Shown: piece by piece, positions 57,130 to 64,000 of the stretch
Position numbering within the stretch: position 1 is the first letter of the stretch
How the letters are laid out: every line of letters begins with the position of its first letter
NCBI GenBank assembly: GCA_963668605.1
Contig: OY764903.1
Location: 4,278,001-4,342,000, forward strand
Origin: G963668605 sp963668605
GTDB lineage: Bacteria; Acidobacteriota; Terriglobia; Bryobacterales; Bryobacteraceae
DNA: 64,000 nt
Direction of reading: 5' to 3'
The notes under the pieces: model-generated
The model's database searches: none
What the model was told of the DNA's origin: nothing
The model's input: only the letters and a program-made list of their open reading frames with translations
Program-made: the position numbers and the translations under genes

Positions 57130-58065
57130 TCAGCGAGAACCCGCGGTCAGCACGAGTTCGACAGTACCGCACAGGATCACGTCGCCGGGCCGGACCATTA
57201 CGGCCTGGCTGATGGAATAGCCGTTGACGGTCGTGCCGCCGCCACTTGCGTTGTCCCATAGGGCGCAGTAATCGCCCTGCGGTTCGATGTAGGCATGCAG
57301 CGGTGCGACGCCCGCTCCGGAGATGCAGATTTCGTTGTCAGCCGCGCTGCCGATGCGGGTGCGTCCGGTTAGCACGATCTGGCTGCCGTTGCGGACTGCG
57401 ATGACGAAGGCGGGCGGCACTGGTTTGGGCGGCAGGGGCACGGGCGGCGGCGCTTCCTTTTTCTTCCTCAACAACGCGGCGGCTCCCGCGGCCGCGACGC
57501 CGAGCAATAGTGCGCCCGCGCCGAAGGCCGCACCCATGCCCCATCCGCCAGTATCGGCTTCGCCCTCGCCCTGCTGCGGCGCAGTCGTCCAGTTGGGTAG
57601 CGGACCGTCGAGCGTCACGGCCGCGCTGGCGCCGCGAGCCAGATCGCAGAGTTGCCAGAATCCGGCTCCGGCACTGACGGTGTACGGCATGGCGGTCTGC
57701 GCAAGTTCGTCGCTCCATGTGCCGGAACAGAATTGGCCCACGGCGTCGAGCCAGAACTGAAGCTTGTAGCGGTCCACGCCGATCATGAGGCTTGCCATGC
57801 CGCTGGGCATGGTTGTGAGTGCGGCCTCGCCATCCAGACCCAGACCGCCTTCCGTTCCGCCCAAACGCAACTGGCCGGCGACGCGCGCGGCCGCATCCAG
57901 ACCGCTGTGGAGTGCCGAGGCCGCTGGCGCTGCACCGGCGTGCCATTCGGCCAGCGCCGCGCCCAACGCCAGCAGTTCCGAGCGTTCGGGTTCATTTACA
58001 GCCATCGTGACCGGACGCGGGATTTCTACTTCCGGGATTTCGGGTTGTTCTTCAAATTCGCTCAT
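57130..58065 (-). CDS. FHA-domain membrane protein
   Basis: A 311-aa protein. The N-terminal 150 residues form an unknown domain (WHAGAAPAASALHSGLDAAARVAGQL, VDRYKLQFWLDAVGQFCSGTWSDEL). A transmembrane helix (about 175-197) is followed by KKK and a Pro-rich linker, then a C-terminal FHA domain (about 218-308) with TRIGSAADNEICI, PLHAYIEPQGDYCALWDNASGGGTTVNG and GDVILCG. FHA domains bind phosphothreonine, so a Ser/Thr kinase partner is expected but is not in the window. It is the last gene of the minus-strand operon and starts 5 bp after the 866-aa gene. Confidence 0.87.
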   Translation of the reverse strand: MSEFEEQPEIPEVEIPRPVTMAVNEPERSELLALGAALAEWHAGAAPAASALHSGLDAAARVAGQLRLGGTEGGLGLDGEAALTTMPSGMASLMIGVDRYKLQFWLDAVGQFCSGTWSDELAQTAMPYTVSAGAGFWQLCDLARGASAAVTLDGPLPNWTTAPQQGEGEADTGGWGMGAAFGAGALLLGVAAAGAAALLRKKKEAPPPVPLPPKPVPPAFVIAVRNGSQIVLTGRTRIGSAADNEICISGAGVAPLHAYIEPQGDYCALWDNASGGGTTVNGYSISQAVMVRPGDVILCGTVELVLTAGSR

Positions 58066-58070
58066 GGCTG

Positions 58071-60671
58071 TTACCACGACTCCAGGGGCGAGACATGGCC
58101 CGTGCAATTCTTCTTTGTGTCGAGCCCGCCTGTGTCGTAGGATCTCCCGAAGCCGCCGCGGAAAAAGTCTTTGCCCCACTGCGTAGGCACGTCGCTATAG
58201 GCGCCCGTCTCGGGAAAGCGATAGCCTTCGCCGTTATCCTTTCCGATCGGGAAGCTGCGGCTCCAGGCGCCGTATCCGGCCTCGCCGCCGCCAAGCAGGA
58301 TCGCGAACCATTTGACGACCATGGCCTGGACCACAGACAGGGTCCAGGTGTAGCCGAGACTAATGGCTAGCGCGTAGGCATACGGCGCGACGACCAGCGC
58401 CCCGGCGGCGACCATGCCTGTAGCTTTCTTGATTTCGTCGGTGTACGTCTGGATTCCGCAGTCCGGATTGAAGGACTGCTCCCACCAGGGGTCGATAAAA
58501 TAGGGGTCTTCGGTGCCGGCCATATTGAAGCCGAACCAGACGTGAATCGGGGCGATATGGTACTTGAAAAAATCCAAACCGTTCATGCTGGTGGCTGTGT
58601 CGAGATCGTAAGAATGGCGGCGCTTAAACGTCCAGCCCCAGATACGGTCGCGGAGTTCGCCGCAGGTATAGGGCTTGAAGTGCTGGGCGCCGGTCATTCC
58701 GCTGATCATGTCATTGATGTTGTTGACGGGGCCGCAGAGGAAGTCGGGCCACAGGAAGCCGAGTGAACGCTCGCGGAAAATCGGGTTGTTCATTCTCAGC
58801 GACGGAGCGGCCTGTTTGAAGGCATCCAGAAAACGTGCGCCGTTCTGGTCGACGTTGATCGTCTGGTACGTAGCGTCGAAAGGCGGATCGCTGGGCTCGG
58901 TAATGCCGGCTCGTACTTTGAATTCCGCCTGGGCCTTGTTCTTCCACGTGAGGCCGCGGTAGCGCAGCGTGAAACTGGCAACGCCGAATTTGTCAGTGGT
59001 GCCGTCCGAGTTGTCCTCGACGCCGAGGTAAGCGTCGCCCTGGCAGACGGTTTCGACGCGCACTGGTGTGGCGCTCAGGGGCTGTGGCTCGCCCTTCGCC
59101 GAGACAGTGCCGGTATAGACCACAGCCAACGAGGTGCCTGGCTGGTTGCCAGGTACGACAATCAACTTCATGAAGACGGCCCGATGCCGCATGTCGATGG
59201 TGAAGTCGAAGGCGGGGCCTTTCTCGCCGGTCTGCTGGGCCTCGACATGAATCAGAGGCTTGTAGGCGTCGCTCGCGGCCGAGCTGAGCACCAGGCTCTT
59301 GCTCTTGACCTTGAACTCGTAAGGCACGCCCTCTTGCGGGTCCGGCGCAATGTCAAACTGCGAGCTGCCGTCGCCGATGATCTCGATCTTCTTGACCTTC
59401 ACGTTGTCGGCGGCATCCTGGATGTAGTCCGTCGGGTCGGCGCCCGCTTCGATCAGGTCGCTGCGGACGAAGATGAGGGCTACGGGCAACTCGTCCTTGC
59501 CGTCCGTGCAGAGTTCGAAAGCGGCCAGTTCGGCATCGCGATACGCGCGTGTTTCGGCGCGCACGCGCGAGTCCTCCTCAAAGGTCCAGAACAGCGGCAC
59601 AAGCTCCGGTGAGACAACGTAGGATACGTTGGCGATGTACGGCCGCTGCTGCTCATCGATGGCTGTGATCTTGACTTTGACCCGTCCACCGTTCTCATCG
59701 AGGTTTGGCCCGAAGGCGCGAGTCAGCGCATCGGCGTCGTCGAGCCGCATCTTCATTTCGTAGGAGAGACCGTCGTCTGTGGAATAGAACTCCTCGGCGG
59801 AGAGCAGATTGGGCGGCTCGGTCTCGAAAGCCGGGTTCGGAAAGCCGTACTGGAACGGCGGCATGACGGGCTTCTCGAAGCCCGGCGTCTGGAAATAGCA
59901 GACGATGTTGGGGAAGAACCAGCGTTTATCCGTCTTGTTGTAAACGGCCGCGACTTCCTTTTTGCCGCCGGCCCAGGCGACGAACTCCACCTCCGAAGAC
60001 AGCGAGATCTCGACATTGCCCGATACGGTTTTGCCTTCGAGCACGGCGCTGGCCGTGACGCTGATCGAGCCCGGCGGGGTCAGACGCGCATCGGGCGTGG
60101 GCGGCGCGGCTTTCAACTCGATGGCCATCGAACCGCCTGATGCCGCGGGCGGAGAGGCCGTGATCCACGAACTGTTGTCGCCGGCCAGGTAGAAGCCGAC
60201 CGCTTGCGTCAGAAGCGCGCAATCGACCGTCGGATCGTTGCAACTCACCGAGGCGTAGACCCACAGGCTATCCGTCCCGTCGGTCTTCATCTGTGTACGG
60301 TAGCCTTGCGTCTGAATATTGAGAAAGTACTCTTTGGGCGGCTGCTGTGGCTGTCCGCCATCCTGCCCGCCATCCTGCCCGCCGGTAGGCACGGGTTGGG
60401 GCGGCGTTAGAACCAGGCGGACCACCGCGACACCGTTGACCAGCACGGTGGCGAGAACGCCCGCCGTCGTGCCGATGCCTTGTGCGAAACCGGGCGTGCG
60501 CAGGCAGTCCTCGGCTCTGCGCCAATCCCGCGTGCAATCGTCGGCGAAGAGCGCCGGAGCGCAGAACAGCAGAAAGGCGTTGATCGCCAGCAGTTGCAGC
60601 AGCGCGGCCAGCGAGAGCGACTTGCTGCGCTGCGCACGCCAAGCCAGGCGTTGGATGCGGTTGAGCATCAC
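58071..60671 (-). CDS. Large membrane-associated protein of unknown function (866 aa)
   Basis: A basic N-terminus is followed by a hydrophobic helix (AALLQLLAINAFLLFCAPALFA) that may be a signal anchor. A Cys pair region (DDCTRDWRRAEDCLR), a second helix (GVLATVLVNGVAVVRLVL), and a GGQDGGQDGG linker come next. Then follow about 550 residues of beta-rich, Ig- or carbohydrate-module-like sequence (NIQTQGYRTQMKTDGTDSLWVYASVSCND) and a C-terminal part with two helices near 760-810. No catalytic motif is recognised. Its start overlaps the stop of the WQL-module gene (60668), and the FHA gene follows after 5 bp. It is probably a surface or periplasmic component of the cluster. Confidence 0.7.
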   Translation of the reverse strand: MMLNRIQRLAWRAQRSKSLSLAALLQLLAINAFLLFCAPALFADDCTRDWRRAEDCLRTPGFAQGIGTTAGVLATVLVNGVAVVRLVLTPPQPVPTGGQDGGQDGGQPQQPPKEYFLNIQTQGYRTQMKTDGTDSLWVYASVSCNDPTVDCALLTQAVGFYLAGDNSSWITASPPAASGGSMAIELKAAPPTPDARLTPPGSISVTASAVLEGKTVSGNVEISLSSEVEFVAWAGGKKEVAAVYNKTDKRWFFPNIVCYFQTPGFEKPVMPPFQYGFPNPAFETEPPNLLSAEEFYSTDDGLSYEMKMRLDDADALTRAFGPNLDENGGRVKVKITAIDEQQRPYIANVSYVVSPELVPLFWTFEEDSRVRAETRAYRDAELAAFELCTDGKDELPVALIFVRSDLIEAGADPTDYIQDAADNVKVKKIEIIGDGSSQFDIAPDPQEGVPYEFKVKSKSLVLSSAASDAYKPLIHVEAQQTGEKGPAFDFTIDMRHRAVFMKLIVVPGNQPGTSLAVVYTGTVSAKGEPQPLSATPVRVETVCQGDAYLGVEDNSDGTTDKFGVASFTLRYRGLTWKNKAQAEFKVRAGITEPSDPPFDATYQTINVDQNGARFLDAFKQAAPSLRMNNPIFRERSLGFLWPDFLCGPVNNINDMISGMTGAQHFKPYTCGELRDRIWGWTFKRRHSYDLDTATSMNGLDFFKYHIAPIHVWFGFNMAGTEDPYFIDPWWEQSFNPDCGIQTYTDEIKKATGMVAAGALVVAPYAYALAISLGYTWTLSVVQAMVVKWFAILLGGGEAGYGAWSRSFPIGKDNGEGYRFPETGAYSDVPTQWGKDFFRGGFGRSYDTGGLDTKKNCTGHVSPLESW

Positions 60672-61342
60672 ATCACCCCCGGGCGAGGCGCCGGCGACGG
60701 CGTGCGCAGCACGATGAACGAGAGCAGCGTGCTGTACATGTAGGTCTTGAACATGAACGGGAACTGCGACTCGCCCCGCGAGTACAGGTAGTTGGCGACC
60801 AGGAACGGAATCGCGACTCCGCAGCCCGCCAGCACCATGGGCGGTATCTTGCTGCGGAAGGGCTCAAGCGGTCGCAGCAAGGCGTCGATCGGTTTCCGCA
60901 AGGCGATGAATAGTACCGGCACAACGAGCATCGCAATGCACGTTCGCTTGTCCGGTGCGGTATCGGCCATGCCGGAATACCAGTACCATGCAGCAGCCAT
61001 TGCCGCGCTGCCCGCTACGGAGATGACATCCCCCATGATCTGGCCCCAGGAGGATTTCTGTTGGGCCGCTTGTGGGTACGGCACCTGTGGGTATGCGGGT
61101 CGCTGATATCCAGGTTGTGGCTGCTGGAAGACAGGCTGTGGAGCCTGGCCCGCCGCCACCCACGCGCTGCCGTTAAACGTCATCCACTGGCCGCTATCGG
61201 GATCGAGTTGCCAGTAAGCGCCCTGCGGGTCGGTGACAGTGAGTTGACTGGCCAGTTGCCGGAACTGGGCGTCCGGCAACTGGCCAAGATCACGCTGTTG
61301 CCGGAGCTGCGCGAATTGTTGTCCTGCTTCTTCGAATGTCAT
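60668..61342 (-). CDS. WQL-module membrane protein, paralogue 2
   Basis: A 224-aa protein. Residues 1-70 repeat the module of the 56516-57121 protein almost residue by residue in its core (MTFEEAG, YWQLDPDSGQWMTFNG, WV). A Gln/Pro-rich linker and four hydrophobic helices follow (about 98-118, 125-145, 160-185 and 195-215). ATG 61342 fits the paralogue's start. It begins 16 bp after the YIP1-like gene and overlaps the 866-aa gene. Confidence 0.75.
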   Translation of the reverse strand: MTFEEAGQQFAQLRQQRDLGQLPDAQFRQLASQLTVTDPQGAYWQLDPDSGQWMTFNGSAWVAAGQAPQPVFQQPQPGYQRPAYPQVPYPQAAQQKSSWGQIMGDVISVAGSAAMAAAWYWYSGMADTAPDKRTCIAMLVVPVLFIALRKPIDALLRPLEPFRSKIPPMVLAGCGVAIPFLVANYLYSRGESQFPFMFKTYMYSTLLSFIVLRTPSPAPRPGVM

Positions 61343-61358
61343 AAGCGGCGTTCTCGTA

Positions 61359-62258
61359 TCAGAGGAACGATAGCGCACCAAATAGAATCGGACTCAAGAC
61401 CAATACGACGATCACCGAGGCGACCGCGCCAACAATCATGAATATCGCCACCTTCTGGGTTTCGGCGCCGCTGATTTCGCGTACGGCGGCGACGCCGGTG
61501 ACGATCGTCCAGAGTTGCAGCAACCGCCCGATGCCCGGAACGAACGAGAGCATGTTCGCACCCTGGCAGTAGGCGATGGCGCGCAAGAGTTGCCCAGCGG
61601 AGAGCTTCGTGCCGAGCAGGCTTTGCGACAGCGCACTGAGCAGGCCCACCATGACGCCGAGACTCACCACGCTCATGAGAACAGTGGTCACCAGCGCCCG
61701 CACGATTCCGAAGCCAAATGAGCCGGCGCCGAGCCAGCCGATCAGAATGCCGGGGAGCACAGTGAGGGCGATTGCGCCAATGGCCGCGCCCGTACCGTTC
61801 TCGTCGAGTGCGGCTTGCCGCGCAATGCGGGGGTCCAGAAACGTGGCGCGGACGATCCAGGCCAAGATCTTCATCACGCCGCTGGGATTGGCGCCCATTG
61901 AGTTCGCGATCGATTCGCCTGTCGGAATCAGCTTCTGCTGAAAATCCCAGAGCGGCGGCGATGGCGGCAATCCACCTGCTGCGGGGGCGTAGGTCCGCGG
62001 CGCTGTGTAGCCGAAGCCGGGAGGCGGCGGCGGAGGCGGAGCGAAGCCTTGGGGAGGCAGAGGAGGCGGAGGAGGAGCGAAACCCTGAGGCATCAGTGGG
62101 GGGGGAGGAGCAAAACTTGGGGGAGGCGGTGGTGGTGGCGCCTGGTAGCCCGGAGCCGGCGATGGCTGTGCCAGCCCTACGGCGATCGCCGCTCCGCATC
62201 CACCGCAGAACGCTCCACCGTCCGATGGGCTTCCGCATGTTCCGCAAAACTTTGGCAT
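61359..62258 (-). CDS. Zinc ribbon-YIP1-like membrane protein
   Basis: A 299-aa protein. The N-terminal zinc ribbon KFCGTCGSPSDGGAFCGGCG is followed by a Pro-rich low-complexity linker (about 32-110) and a YIP1-type domain with five hydrophobic helices (about 150-297: IGAIALTVLPGILIGWLGAG, MSVVSLGVMVGLLSALSQ, CQGANMLSFVPGIGRLLQLWTIVTGVAAV). GGAGG precedes ATG 62258. It is the first gene of the minus-strand operon and mirrors the zinc-ribbon-first order of the plus-strand operon. Confidence 0.85.
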   Translation of the reverse strand: MPKFCGTCGSPSDGGAFCGGCGAAIAVGLAQPSPAPGYQAPPPPPPPSFAPPPPLMPQGFAPPPPPLPPQGFAPPPPPPPGFGYTAPRTYAPAAGGLPPSPPLWDFQQKLIPTGESIANSMGANPSGVMKILAWIVRATFLDPRIARQAALDENGTGAAIGAIALTVLPGILIGWLGAGSFGFGIVRALVTTVLMSVVSLGVMVGLLSALSQSLLGTKLSAGQLLRAIAYCQGANMLSFVPGIGRLLQLWTIVTGVAAVREISGAETQKVAIFMIVGAVASVIVVLVLSPILFGALSFL

Positions 62259-62349
62259 TGAAGGACCTCCGACGTCATTCGTTCCGCTGCATGCGCGCAA
62301 GCCAGCGCACCGGAAGCAGTATAATACTATCCTCTTGGATTAAAGACAA
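62259..62349. promoter_or_regulatory. Divergent promoter region YIP1-like gene/iron-type ABC operon
   Basis: Ninety-one bases between divergent start codons. TATAATACTATCC on the plus strand (about 62320) contains a perfect -10 hexamer TATAAT at 62320-62325; no convincing -35 is seen at the proper distance. It probably serves the ABC transporter operon. Confidence 0.4.
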
Positions 62350-63381
62350 GTGGATCCATTCATCTTTCGACATAACTGGGCCGCAGCACTGTGTTTGGGG
62401 TCGGCCGCCTTGTTTGGCGGCTGCGGACGAACATTGCCGCGCCGGGAAGTCATCGTGTACGTCTCCGTCGACCAGGTGTACGCCGAACCGGTCTTGCGGC
62501 AGTTCGAGAGAGCAACCGGGATCACGGCGCGAGCGGTGTTCGACGTGGAAGCGTCGAAGGCGACCGGACTGGCCAACCGGTTGGCGGCGGAACGCAGCCG
62601 CCCGCGTGCGGACGTATTTTGGAACAGCGAGTTCGTGCAGACGCTCCGGCTGAAACGGGAGGGCGTGCTGATGGCTTCGCGCCCCCGCGGCGTGGAGACT
62701 CTGCCCGCGCACCTGCGCGATCCGGAAGGCGTCTGGTATGCGTGCGGAGCGCGTTTTCGGGTGATTCTCGCGAACACGTCGAGACTGGCCGAAGGGGCGC
62801 GCCCGAGTAACCTGGAAGATTTCGTTTCGGATCGTTACCCCGCCTCGGAGTTGGCCGTCGCGCAGCCCTTGTTCGGAACCTCGGCGGACCAGGCGGCAGC
62901 ACTCTATGCGGCTTGGGGCGAGGTGCGCGCACGCCGTCTCTACCAGCGTTTGAAAGAGCGCGGAGTGATGGTGGTGGACGGCAACGCGACGGTTCGCGAC
63001 CTGGTGGCGCAAGGCCGGGTTGGAGCGGGTTGGACCGACTCCGACGACGCTTGCGGCGCGCTGGAGCGTGGCGCTCCGGTGGCGATAATTCTGCCGGATC
63101 AGGAGGGCCAGGGGACCCTGTTGGTGCCCGGAGCCGTGGCACAGGTGGCTGGCGCGCCACACCCGAAGGAAGCGCTCGCGCTGCTCGAGTATCTGCTGGA
63201 GCCGGCCACGGAAAAGATGCTGATCGACAGCGGTTTCTTCCAGATCTCGACACGCCCCGGCGGCGCGACGCACCCCTGCCTGGGAGGGCGCAGCGTGCGT
63301 ACGATGAAGCTCGGCCTCGAAGAGATCGCCTCCCGCCTGGACGCCAGCCGGCGGGATATGAGTTCGATTTTCAGCCAATGA
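62350..63381 (+). CDS. Iron-type ABC transporter substrate-binding lipoprotein
   Basis: A 343-aa periplasmic binding protein. The signal peptide ends in the lipobox LFGGC (Cys about 25). The mature part has EVIVYVSVDQVYAEPVLRQFERATGI, ADVFWNSEFVQTLRLKREGVL and VGAGWTDSDDACGALERG. This is the type-II fold of FbpA/FutA-like ferric iron binding proteins (bacterial extracellular solute-binding family). Its stop overlaps the permease start (ATGA). Iron specificity is inferred from family resemblance only. Confidence 0.85.
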   Translation: MDPFIFRHNWAAALCLGSAALFGGCGRTLPRREVIVYVSVDQVYAEPVLRQFERATGITARAVFDVEASKATGLANRLAAERSRPRADVFWNSEFVQTLRLKREGVLMASRPRGVETLPAHLRDPEGVWYACGARFRVILANTSRLAEGARPSNLEDFVSDRYPASELAVAQPLFGTSADQAAALYAAWGEVRARRLYQRLKERGVMVVDGNATVRDLVAQGRVGAGWTDSDDACGALERGAPVAIILPDQEGQGTLLVPGAVAQVAGAPHPKEALALLEYLLEPATEKMLIDSGFFQISTRPGGATHPCLGGRSVRTMKLGLEEIASRLDASRRDMSSIFSQ

Positions 63382-64000
63382 GGAATACTTGGGGGCGGGT
63401 AACGACAGGACTAGGCTGGGCGCTGTTCGCGCTGTGGGCGTGGGCTCCGCTGGGTGCGTGGATGGGTGCCTGGATTACCGCGCCGGATTTGTGGCGGCTC
63501 GCGGCGCCCGGCGGACGCCGCCTGGAATCGCTCGCCGCAACGCTGCTTTACGCTCTCACCGTCTCGCTGCTGGCCAGTGCGATTGGCGGAGTGGCGGCCC
63601 TGTATTGCTGGCGGCGGCATGATGCGCTCGCGCGCACCGCGGAGTGGACCGCTTTGCTCGCGTTGCCGTTCCCCCCATATTTGCACGCGATGGCCTGGCT
63701 GCCGCTGTTGACGGCCCTTCCGGAACGCGGCGCAGGATGGCCGAGCGCGACGTGGGTGCAGACCGCGGCCATGCTGCCTTACGCCTTCGGACTGACGCGC
63801 CTGGCCCTCGAACACCTCGATCCGCGCTGGCTGGACGCGGCGAGAGTCTATGGCGGCGACCAGCGAATGTTGCGGGGCGTCCTGCTGCCAGCGCTGGCTC
63901 CCGCGGCGTTGGCGGGATTTGCCCTCGTGTTCCTGCTGACATTGGCCGATCCGGCCGCACCTTCACTTTTTTCGCGCAGCGCCTACTCTCTTGAGATCTT
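63378..64000 (+). CDS. ABC transporter permease (FbpB-like), cut by window end
   Basis: At least 207 residues of an inner-membrane permease continue past the window. The start MRNTWGRVTTGLGWALFALW leads into hydrophobic helices. The EAA-type loop that contacts the ATPase is visible at LDAARVYGGDQRMLRGVLLPALAP (about 152-175). FbpB-type permeases are fused dimers of about 500-550 residues, so more than half is probably missing. It is translationally coupled to the binding protein. Confidence 0.82.
   Translation, partial: MRNTWGRVTTGLGWALFALWAWAPLGAWMGAWITAPDLWRLAAPGGRRLESLAATLLYALTVSLLASAIGGVAALYCWRRHDALARTAEWTALLALPFPPYLHAMAWLPLLTALPERGAGWPSATWVQTAAMLPYAFGLTRLALEHLDPRWLDAARVYGGDQRMLRGVLLPALAPAALAGFALVFLLTLADPAAPSLFSRSAYSLEI

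Overview
The window is GC-rich chromosomal DNA that looks like Acidobacteriota, most likely a Solibacter/Bryobacter-type soil bacterium. This placement is inferred from gene content: a VWA protein of the acidobacterial VWFA-related type, a PEP-CTERM protein, a LolA-like exported family common in this phylum, many tiny stress-type membrane proteins, a fragment of a carboxypeptidase-regulatory/TonB-type receptor, and a heavy load of insertion sequences. No 16S rRNA gene is present to confirm it.

Layout. (1) 1-8.5 kb is an IS-damaged zone. Two IS4-family elements sit 24 bp apart inside one copy of a palindromic repeat. An exported GH38-like glycoside hydrolase gene is cut by an IS630-family element but rejoins in frame at 906 codons. 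A TonB-receptor start is fused to an IS1-type transposase relic that is itself cut by a second IS630-type element. (2) 9.3-13.9 kb is a minus-strand locus: class D-like sortase, VWA protein, small Cys-containing protein, NAD-malic enzyme, and an exported protein ending in an LPATAS sorting signal. (3) 14-40 kb is a stress and envelope region: tiny membrane proteins (lmo0937, Thivi_2564 and DUF3309 types), CsbD, BON, YtxH, YflT-like, SYLF, OmpA and ferritin-like proteins, a CheB-CheR-kinase-receiver fusion, a sigma54-type activator, an ECF sigma factor and groES-groEL. (4) 40.85-44.36 kb is a small island bounded by a 50-bp duplication of the 3' part of a tRNA-Ala(GGC) gene; it carries an IS, a HigBA-like toxin-antitoxin pair and a GIY-YIG protein. 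(5) 44.4-51.3 kb is housekeeping: HD-domain protein, class V aminotransferase, proS, rpiB-glyA-glycosyltransferase. (6) 52.8-62.3 kb holds two convergent operons of zinc-ribbon, AIM24, propeller, FHA and YIP1-like membrane proteins of unknown role. (7) 62.35-64 kb begins an iron-type ABC transporter cut by the window end.

Two signals stand out. First, a composite 34-bp operator, TGACC-N6-GGTCA-N2-TGACC-N6-GGTCA, recurs at eight intergenic loci in region 3, with a single 16-bp site at a ninth directly upstream of the sigma54-type activator gene. The sites precede the LPATAS protein, the PEP-CTERM protein, a Thivi_2564 protein, a BON protein, YtxH, a LolA-like protein, a 40-aa membrane peptide, and the divergent CsbD/SYLF pair. 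This looks like an undescribed envelope-stress regulon. Second, the two convergent operons of region 6 share a duplicated N-terminal module and duplicated zinc-ribbon proteins, so they probably form one uncharacterised membrane-associated system.

Three copies of a 1093-bp IS630-type element with identical predicted proteins, together with precise TA duplications and cleanly reconstructable target genes, point to recent transposition.
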